DNA of 64,000 bases from a virus. The DNA lies in IMG/VR virus record IMGVR_UViG_3300042453_003699, positions 1 to 64,000 of that record; one strand, 5' to 3'. The notes below the pieces were generated by a model. The model did no database searches, was not told the DNA's origin, and saw nothing but the letters and a program-made list of their open reading frames with translations. Made by a program: the position numbers and the translations under genes. Positions 51,846 through 57,861 of the stretch are shown here, one piece after another (within the stretch, counting starts at the first letter, position 1; each line of letters opens with the position of its first letter).

Positions 51846-52985
51846 ATGGGAAAGGTAGCCGATCGGCTCCGACAGATAGCCAAAATAGCCGTAGCCAAGT
51901 ATGTCACTCGTTCGGGGGACTTACTGGTAGCCTACCCTAATAGAAGCGGTGCGACCGTTCTAGTCAAGAAATCAGGGACCAAATATGAGATCGTCTCCCT
52001 GAAGCAAAATAGGATTTGGGGGAGCTACGCAATCTCTTACGCTCAGGCAAAGGGCGTTGCGGGTATTGTACCCAACATCAGGCTTCGCGATGTCACCAAC
52101 GAAGCCGCTTTTCTTGAGGTTCTGGAAAACCCCAGTCGTGTTCTTAAAGGCGACTTGATGCAGGACATAGCACAGCTATCAAAAATACTTGGCAAGCTCA
52201 AGTATTACGAGGTGGTCGATGAGGCGAAAGCCCTCAAGCTCCTCACGCTCAAGGAAAGCATTCCCGTCGCCTATCTCAAGAGATACCTTCCAGAGCTTCC
52301 TACGGATCAGGAGGGGTCGCATCAGAAGATTGGACCGTTTGATGTCTCCTTTGACCACGAAAATGAGGGCGAGAGGCAAGCGATCGAAAACTTGATTGAA
52401 CGCGCTGTCCAGACGCTAGGGTCGGCGGGCTTCGGGGATTACCTGTACGGCAAGATATTTGTTGTAAGCAAACTCAAGGGGCGCACCGTAGCTGATTACC
52501 ACCCCTCAGACGATTCTATCCGACTCAGCCACAAGGCTAAGGGCAAAGAGGATTTGAGAACCTTCATTCACGAAATTGGGCACCGCATACTTAACAAGGG
52601 TGGCGCGGATTATCCCAAGATCAAAGCTAAGTTCCGTGAAGCAGTGCAGGGTTTTTCTCTTGAGGTCAAACCGGGTACGATCCTGAAAGACAAGAAAGAC
52701 GGAAAGACCTACAAATATGTGGGGCAATCTTTTCAAGCTCGTTCTACTCCATACAAGATTAAGCAGGTTTTGACTGAGAACGGCGAGACCATCGAACGAG
52801 GTGACTATAGGGTCAGCGCATTCTATTTCACGAACTTCGAGGGAGACTTTAAGATCAACGGCGAGTGGTTTCCCACTGCCTATTCCAAAACGAACCAAGA
52901 GGAATGGTTCTGTGAGATTCTGTCTTTCGCACTCACGAGGGGAGATAAGATTTTCCTAGATTTTATCAAGGAAGTCAGGAAGTGA
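51846..52985 (+). CDS. HEXXH zinc metallopeptidase
   Basis: 379 aa. Catalytic FIHEIGHRI near residue 242; a later NQEEWFCEILSFAL may supply the third Glu ligand of a gluzincin. The N-terminus (VADRLRQIAKIAVAKYV) resembles the N-terminal peptides of three other nearby proteins. The region 1-150 is unassigned. Might process virion proteins or attack host proteins after injection. Confidence 0.75.
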   Translation: MGKVADRLRQIAKIAVAKYVTRSGDLLVAYPNRSGATVLVKKSGTKYEIVSLKQNRIWGSYAISYAQAKGVAGIVPNIRLRDVTNEAAFLEVLENPSRVLKGDLMQDIAQLSKILGKLKYYEVVDEAKALKLLTLKESIPVAYLKRYLPELPTDQEGSHQKIGPFDVSFDHENEGERQAIENLIERAVQTLGSAGFGDYLYGKIFVVSKLKGRTVADYHPSDDSIRLSHKAKGKEDLRTFIHEIGHRILNKGGADYPKIKAKFREAVQGFSLEVKPGTILKDKKDGKTYKYVGQSFQARSTPYKIKQVLTENGETIERGDYRVSAFYFTNFEGDFKINGEWFPTAYSKTNQEEWFCEILSFALTRGDKIFLDFIKEVRK

Positions 52986-53024
52986 CTTGATTTTGTGTCT
53001 TGCTCGTCGAATACTAAATTGGTG

Positions 53025-53366
53025 ATGTTCAGAATCGGCGGAAAACAAGAACAACTTGTAATGACCAGAACAGGGGTCACTGCCGAATCCCTACTACGAG
53101 TTCTTCAGCTTTTCAGGGACCACTCTCCTGACAATCAGATCCGAAGTGGCGCTAGGTTCATGATTTTATTGATTTCTCAGACACTTCGATCATCTATACG
53201 GAATGTAGGCTTGACGAAGGTCACGGTGAGTTTCAAATGGCTCCGCGAGCTTTCAACTAGAGTAAGTAGCATGGCTGTTCACAAGAATCTGCCAGCCGCT
53301 TGGTTTGTGGTTGCCTTGGTAAATGAGATAGTGCCGCAAGAAAAGGACGAGGAGCTTACTCAATGA
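53025..53366 (+). CDS. Small hypothetical protein
   Basis: 113 aa, helical (ESLLRVLQLFRDHSP; WFVVALVNEIV). The ATG at 53025 is chosen, with GGTG just before and TAAATT close upstream. Codons 4-8 contain an ATCGGCGGAAAAC box. The stop overlaps the next ATG. Confidence 0.5.
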   Translation: MFRIGGKQEQLVMTRTGVTAESLLRVLQLFRDHSPDNQIRSGARFMILLISQTLRSSIRNVGLTKVTVSFKWLRELSTRVSSMAVHKNLPAAWFVVALVNEIVPQEKDEELTQ

Positions 53367-53503
53367 AGTACAAAATCGTGATTGAATTTGAAGCCGACAA
53401 TGTTTCCGCTACCGAGATTAAGAACTTAATCGAGACTACGGTGGATTGTTGCCCTCTTCTTATGGAAGGGGCTACTGTCGAGATGACGGAGACTACGGGT
53501 TGA
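53363..53503 (+). CDS. Very small hypothetical protein
   Basis: 46 aa, starting MKYKIVIEFEADNVSATEIK and ending EMTETTG. The ATGA overlap with the upstream stop and a sensible alpha/beta composition support it. It overlaps the convergent 53493 gene by 11 bases. Not recognised. Confidence 0.55.
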   Translation: MKYKIVIEFEADNVSATEIKNLIETTVDCCPLLMEGATVEMTETTG

Positions 53504-53687
53504 GGGCAGACTTTACTAACTCGAATACAAATTCAGGAAACCCATTCTTCGAGAAGTCTCTTCGCTCGGTTTTTTCTTTAGACCACTGTAGATAGGCATT
53601 ATTCTCAGGGGTCTCGTAGTTGTAGCAAGACAGGATCTTTTTCAAGACCTCCTCGTACTTCTGAGCTTTCAGCTCTAACTCTGTCAC
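53493..53687 (-). CDS. Small hypothetical protein
   Basis: 64 aa, helical (LELKAQKYEEVLKKILSCYN). Its ATG overlaps the upstream stop. Last gene of a three-gene minus-strand operon. Confidence 0.5.
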   Translation of the reverse strand: MTELELKAQKYEEVLKKILSCYNYETPENNAYLQWSKEKTERRDFSKNGFPEFVFELVKSALNP

Positions 53688-54019
53688 TTTAGAATCCTTT
53701 CAAGACTGGCTATCTCTTCTAGTATAGTAGCGTACTTCTCTTGAAACGATTCAGGGGCTCTATCGAACTTGTCGTCGTACTTCAGTTTCCGAGTGACGAA
53801 AGTTTTTGGCATCATGCCCATGTCGATTAACTTGGCTAAGTCGTCAAAGCTGACTGCTTTTCCTAGAGCGCCGAAAGTCCAGTTCACGAAAGTCGGGATA
53901 GACACTTTGCCAACATCAAGGATCATCTCGATCTGACTCTTCTTGGTGATCTTACCCTCTCGAACATAGTCCATGAGGGTCTCAAGGTACTTGTTCTCGT
54001 CGATCTTACTTGTTTTCAT
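53684..54019 (-). CDS. Hypothetical protein
   Basis: 111 aa, helical (ENKYLETLMDYVREGKITKK). The ATG at 54019 overlaps the upstream gene's end by 14 bases and is preferred over a longer frame. Not recognised. Confidence 0.55.
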   Translation of the reverse strand: MKTSKIDENKYLETLMDYVREGKITKKSQIEMILDVGKVSIPTFVNWTFGALGKAVSFDDLAKLIDMGMMPKTFVTRKLKYDDKFDRAPESFQEKYATILEEIASLERILK

Positions 54020-54245
54020 ACTCATCCCACAAACTCTGACAGAACGCCCAAGTAGCATCATCCGAAGGGAACTTATCCTTCATCTTGTCGTGGCACTTGG
54101 TTCTCTTGTGCTTCGCGTCACCGACTAGGGTGTCCCAGAACTGCTTACGGGAGCCTTCGTTCCAACCCTCGGGCATGGAATCCCACTTAGTGGCTACTTT
54201 TGCTTCAAGAGCTTGGATCTGGGATTCGATGTCTTTTTTCTTCAT
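54006..54245 (-). CDS. Small protein with KCHDKM / FCQSLW motif
   Basis: 79 aa, helical and charged. TKCHDKMKDKFPSDDATWAFC carries two cysteines and a histidine. Similar short Cys/Trp-containing proteins occur in phages with unknown function. GAGGAG ribosome site; divergent from 54299. Confidence 0.55.
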   Translation of the reverse strand: MKKKDIESQIQALEAKVATKWDSMPEGWNEGSRKQFWDTLVGDAKHKRTKCHDKMKDKFPSDDATWAFCQSLWDEYENK

Positions 54246-54298
54246 GAGGCTCCTCTATATCTCTTTAATAATAGTCGTACTTTATCAGGAGAAGTCTC

Positions 54299-54613
54299 AT
54301 GAGCATCAGTTACAGGGTCGCGAAAAGATTCGAGTTACGGCGGGAGAAGCTAATAGCGGATTTCTTGGCGGGTATCGGGACTACCTCCGAGAGTGAGGCA
54401 GCGTTTTTCCTATCAAACGAGTTTGGGATCAATCCTTTTGATGCTCGTGATTTGATTGAAGAGTACCGCGAGTTGGAAAGTGCGGGGCACCCCTCCGAAA
54501 AAGATGTTCTCCCCCTCATTTCAAAATACGCTACCGCTGAAAAAGTAGCCTGTGGGTGCGGATGTGGTTGCGATTGCTACAATAAATGTGACTGCGGGTG
54601 CGGGTGTCACTGA
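54299..54613 (+). CDS. Protein with metallothionein-like cysteine tail
   Basis: 104 aa. The N-terminus has the shared peptide (SYRVAKRFELRREK), then two helical segments, and the last 20 residues are CGCGCGCDCYNKCDCGCGCH-like with nine cysteines, a plausible multi-metal cluster site. CAGGAGAA ribosome site; stop overlaps the alarmone-synthetase ATG (TGATG), so the two are made together. Confidence 0.65.
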   Translation: MSISYRVAKRFELRREKLIADFLAGIGTTSESEAAFFLSNEFGINPFDARDLIEEYRELESAGHPSEKDVLPLISKYATAEKVACGCGCGCDCYNKCDCGCGCH

Positions 54614-55638
54614 TGAAAAAGATAGCGCGTATTCACAAAATTGCTTGGTCGATCGCCCTTCGTTTTGCAAAGGTGAAAGACAAGTTCGAGATCACCGAGA
54701 GCGACCTTGTTAAAAACCCAAACCCCAAAGGGGTCAAGGAATGGGTTACCCAAGAATACGCGGATCAATTCCTATCAAAAGCAAAGAGTCCTAAGAGTCA
54801 TGGGGAAAAGCTCAAGCAGAACCCCCCTCAGCCATCGGACCCAGAGATGAGGTTTACACCTCCGGCGGGTAAAGAACGAGCTGAGTTTAACCGTGAGCAA
54901 CTGAAGAAGAGAGACCCTAGCTCCAAGAACAAGCACAAGTTCCGTGGTCTAAGTCCTGAAGAAACAAAACGAGCCGAAGAGCTTTCAAAAAAGAAGGGTT
55001 CCGAGTGTACCTTTGACGACATTGCTGAGTTTATAGGATTTTTTGAAAAGTCCTACGAAGAGTCCAAGAATTGGGCAAAAACCTTCCTCAAGGGTGGTGC
55101 AAAAACTTACAGCGGTCGTTGGAAGGACGAGCAGTCTCTTTTAGAAAAAATGAACGGTAAGTTTGCACACCGAACTCTTGAGACTGTCGGAGATGTAGTT
55201 GCAAATAGGTGCGTGTGCTCTTCGAGAGCCGATCAAGCGAAACTGGTCGATTACATCTACGAAAATTGCGTCATCCTTGAGCACGACAACATTGTCGATA
55301 ACCCTCGCGGGGACGGGTACAGCGCCCACCATTTTACTTTGGAAGCGCCTGACGGAAGGCTCATTGAGCTTCAAGTGAAAACTGAGAACCAACAGACCTT
55401 CTCGGGTTGGAGCCATGACGCGATTTACAAGAACAAAGAGGTCAGTGAAAACGGCAAGCCTAAGTACCCAGAGGTGGCGAAGTATGCCCTAGATTTGGGC
55501 AACTACATCAATGAAATTGACAGTGGTAAAGAACCATCTACCCCGCCCCCTCAACCCCCTGCTATACTGTTAAAGATCCTAAAGGGTCAAAATAAGAAAC
55601 CGTTTGATCTCAAGGAAATTAAGAGGGTTGGGGCATGA
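54613..55638 (+). CDS. RelA/SpoT-like alarmone synthetase
   Basis: 341 aa. Synthetase motifs are visible in order: SGRWKDEQSLLEKM (the R-x-K...S...K nucleotide-binding element), catalytic Asp in VGDVVANRCV, GDGYSAHHFTLE, and LIELQVKT with the second acidic residue, then WSHDAIYK. No HD hydrolase or TGS/ACT regulatory domains, as in small alarmone synthetases or toxSAS enzymes. It could make (p)ppGpp-like nucleotides or pyrophosphorylate another target. About 130 residues of charged N-terminal region precede it, beginning with a basic helix. Confidence 0.75.
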   Translation: MKKIARIHKIAWSIALRFAKVKDKFEITESDLVKNPNPKGVKEWVTQEYADQFLSKAKSPKSHGEKLKQNPPQPSDPEMRFTPPAGKERAEFNREQLKKRDPSSKNKHKFRGLSPEETKRAEELSKKKGSECTFDDIAEFIGFFEKSYEESKNWAKTFLKGGAKTYSGRWKDEQSLLEKMNGKFAHRTLETVGDVVANRCVCSSRADQAKLVDYIYENCVILEHDNIVDNPRGDGYSAHHFTLEAPDGRLIELQVKTENQQTFSGWSHDAIYKNKEVSENGKPKYPEVAKYALDLGNYINEIDSGKEPSTPPPQPPAILLKILKGQNKKPFDLKEIKRVGA

Positions 55639-55856
55639 AGAACTTTTTAGTGGTTAGAGACGAGCATAAGAATACTTTAGAAGTTTTGGAGTTTGATACC
55701 ACTGCGGATGCTCGGAAAGAAAAGCTATCTCGCAGGAAGAGCGGGCACAAAGGCGAACTCGTTCTTGCATACGGTTCAGACTTGAAATCGTTTCTTGAAA
55801 CTTTCACAGAGTATCGCCCCGAGAACTGGCGAGAGCTGATTAGAAAATCCCTTTAA
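55635..55856 (+). CDS. Small hypothetical protein, coupled to alarmone synthetase
   Basis: 73 aa, alpha/beta (NFLVVRDEHKNTLEVLEFD; DLKSFLETFTEYRPENW). The ATGA overlap with the synthetase stop suggests co-translation, so it may be an antitoxin or regulator; that is speculation. Overlaps the convergent 55840 gene by 17 bases. Confidence 0.55.
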   Translation: MKNFLVVRDEHKNTLEVLEFDTTADARKEKLSRRKSGHKGELVLAYGSDLKSFLETFTEYRPENWRELIRKSL

Positions 55857-56199
55857 CGCCCGTCTTTCCACTTTTTGCTTTCTTTTGTGACGGAAGAGGG
55901 CGCTCAAATACATGGTAAAGCTGATCGGGGTATTCCCCGACTTTGGTGCTACCCAAGTAACGAAGCCCAGCGGAGTGAACGATTTCACCTGTTCTGAAAA
56001 TGTGGAATATCCGCTCTCGGTATGGGGAGTGATCCGCGCACTCAAGGCAAATCAGATACAGTATGAAGTTCCCCTCATAGCAGACGCTCTGAATACCAAT
56101 GACTTTAGTTAGGATTGGTAGAGCCACCTTGCATTCCGGTGGTTTCAACTCATAGACGCTGATGATCTGGTTGCCCTTGGTGAGCGTTTCTTTGACCAT
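55840..56199 (-). CDS. Hypothetical protein
   Basis: 119 aa. Beta-rich with CYEGNFILYLICLECADH and a basic C-terminal tail (PSQKKAKSGKTG). The ATG at 56199 is the first after the upstream stop region. Not recognised. Confidence 0.5.
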   Translation of the reverse strand: MVKETLTKGNQIISVYELKPPECKVALPILTKVIGIQSVCYEGNFILYLICLECADHSPYRERIFHIFRTGEIVHSAGLRYLGSTKVGEYPDQLYHVFERPLPSQKKAKSGKTGVKGIF

Positions 56200-56213
56200 A
56201 CCCAAGGAGCATA

Positions 56214-56684
56214 TTACTCTGCTAACCTTTTTAGCCAGTTTTTGTAGGAGTTTGTTACCTTTTTCACATACGCACGAATATGCGAGTTGTTGGTGCAAGC
56301 CGAAACCTTCACCGCGAATCCCGCGTTGTGGCAACAAATGATCTGCTCGGGGTCGTCGAAACGCTCCGCGCATTTCTTCAGATGCAGAACCCCTAGCCGT
56401 GTGTTCACGGAGGGGTTCATGAGTTCTTCTACCGTTCCTTTGAATCCCATCGACCGAGCGGTCGGGTAAAATAGTTGAAACAACCCTACGCTATAGGTCT
56501 TGAATTTCGGCTCGTATCTTAAAGCCTTGTGGTTGAAATTGCTCTCTACCTCCGCTACTGCCAAAACCAGAGCGGGTTCTAAACCATGAGCCTGAGCCGT
56601 TTTTTTAATCTCATCGTGGGTTTTGCTCTCTTGTGCAAAGACAGCGGAACTCACGAGGAGTAGTAAGATGGGTGTAAATTTCAT
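56214..56684 (-). CDS. Secreted lytic transglycosylase (SLT-like)
   Basis: 156 aa. Signal peptide MKFTPILLLLVSSAVFA then QES; catalytic Glu47 in AVAEVESNFN, followed by YSVGLFQLFYPTARSMGF and a LGVLHLKK helix, the lysozyme-like core. It would cleave peptidoglycan in the periplasm, for lysis or DNA entry. The start is one base from the upstream stop. Confidence 0.85.
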   Translation of the reverse strand: MKFTPILLLLVSSAVFAQESKTHDEIKKTAQAHGLEPALVLAVAEVESNFNHKALRYEPKFKTYSVGLFQLFYPTARSMGFKGTVEELMNPSVNTRLGVLHLKKCAERFDDPEQIICCHNAGFAVKVSACTNNSHIRAYVKKVTNSYKNWLKRLAE

Positions 56685-56939
56685 TCAGTTGAGGCGAGTG
56701 GAGATTCCAGCCGCCAAGTCGAATCCGCTGAGGATGTCTTGGTTGAACTGGATCTTGCTCGCTTGTTTAAGGCGATCGTTCTCTCGATTGAGGCGTTCCA
56801 CCCTCTCGACAAGATCGCCCTGCATTGCGATGATCCTTTGCATATCGCGCAGTCTCTCAGAGAGATGAATGTTCTCTGCTCGCAGAGTCTCATTCGCCAT
56901 CTCAAGCTCGTCAATGCGTTTCGTGTAATCGGGTCTCAT
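56685..56939 (-). CDS. Coiled-coil protein upstream of the transglycosylase
   Basis: 84 aa, heptad-rich (RIDELEMANETLRAENIHLS, LVERVERLNRENDRLKQ). Directly followed by the transglycosylase gene. No signal peptide. Might regulate or scaffold; unrecognised. Confidence 0.55.
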   Translation of the reverse strand: MRPDYTKRIDELEMANETLRAENIHLSERLRDMQRIIAMQGDLVERVERLNRENDRLKQASKIQFNQDILSGFDLAAGISTRLN

Positions 56940-57008
56940 ATTCCTCCTGATTTTAGCTCCGACTATCTTAGTCAGAGAATGTTACCTATTGTGGTTTAAT
57001 CTTGCAAA

Positions 57009-57037
57009 TAAAAACGCCGAGGTTGCCCTCGGCGTTT
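57009..57037 (-). terminator. Rho-independent terminator (minus strand)
   Basis: AACGCCGAGG pairs with CCTCGGCGTT around a TTGC loop; on the minus strand it is followed by TTTTTATTTG. Terminates the 57060 gene. Confidence 0.85.
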
Positions 57038-57059
57038 AGTAAAAACTAACTGATAGATT

Positions 57060-57335
57060 TTAGCCAGTTACGCCGTGCGTAATGCTGACAACTCCCAAAT
57101 CGGAGAAAGTCTTGAGGGCACCGATAGATGCGGAGAGGAGAACTTCTCCGGTTTCTTCGACGAGAAGGTCGTCGCCGGGATTGAGGTAGAAGTCCTGTCC
57201 AAGATATTCAAGAGTGCCTACATGGTCTAAACGACGACCAATGTCTCCAAGGTAGATAGCTCCGACGGTATCACCGACGGCAAAACCACCGCCAGCGGTG
57301 GAAACAGTTCCATTGTGTACAAGACGAGTTTTCAT
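57060..57335 (-). CDS. Small glycine-rich protein, paralogue of 2844-3116 product
   Basis: 91 aa. Shares YLGDIGRR, YLGQDFYL and the C-terminal helix with the 90-aa protein at 2844, including the strong ribosome site (AGGAGAAC), own terminator and similar length. Glycine-rich loops differ. Both may be abundant virion or nucleoid proteins; function unknown. Confidence 0.75.
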   Translation of the reverse strand: MKTRLVHNGTVSTAGGGFAVGDTVGAIYLGDIGRRLDHVGTLEYLGQDFYLNPGDDLLVEETGEVLLSASIGALKTFSDLGVVSITHGVTG

Positions 57336-57369
57336 TCTGTTCTCCTGTTAGATGCGAGGTATTAGTCCT

Positions 57370-57819
57370 CTATTTGAAGATCCAACTTAGAGCTTTAGTC
57401 AAACTATTCTCGACTTCTGGCTCCAAGGTGTGCGGGGGTTCAAACGCTACCCCCACAACGAAAGTTAAGGTTACATTCTTCAGTTCGCTCATTTTCTTGG
57501 GTACTCCCCAGTAGTCCTCAAGCCATGCGGTCAGCTCAAAGTCCGTGAGCTTTCTGATTACTGAGTGAAGTTCCGAGTCGAGCTTCTTCTTGTTGGATTG
57601 ACTGAAAAACAACTCCTCGAAGGCTTCGCTGAGGTTTTCATCATCCAGATGAGAGTCCGTATAGTACATCGCCTCGGCATCGAGTTCGGCGGAATGTTTG
57701 GTCATATCGCCTAGATTGACCTTGATTTCATACAGGATTTTACCCCGTTCCTGATCTTTCTTTTGGGTACTGGTTTGGAAAGAAGCCCAACGCAAGGCTA
57801 CCCTATCCGCAGTTTTCAT
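57370..57819 (-). CDS. Hypothetical protein with shared N-terminal peptide
   Basis: 149 aa. MKTADRVALRWASFQT resembles the N-termini at 54299, 54613 and 51846. The middle is acidic and helical (HLDDENLSEAFEELFF). An ATG at 57834 with adjacent AGAGG would add five residues; the shared peptide favours 57819. Confidence 0.55.
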   Translation of the reverse strand: MKTADRVALRWASFQTSTQKKDQERGKILYEIKVNLGDMTKHSAELDAEAMYYTDSHLDDENLSEAFEELFFSQSNKKKLDSELHSVIRKLTDFELTAWLEDYWGVPKKMSELKNVTLTFVVGVAFEPPHTLEPEVENSLTKALSWIFK

Positions 57820-57861
57820 CCGAACGCGCCTCATCCTCTATTATTTTATTAGGTAAATAGG

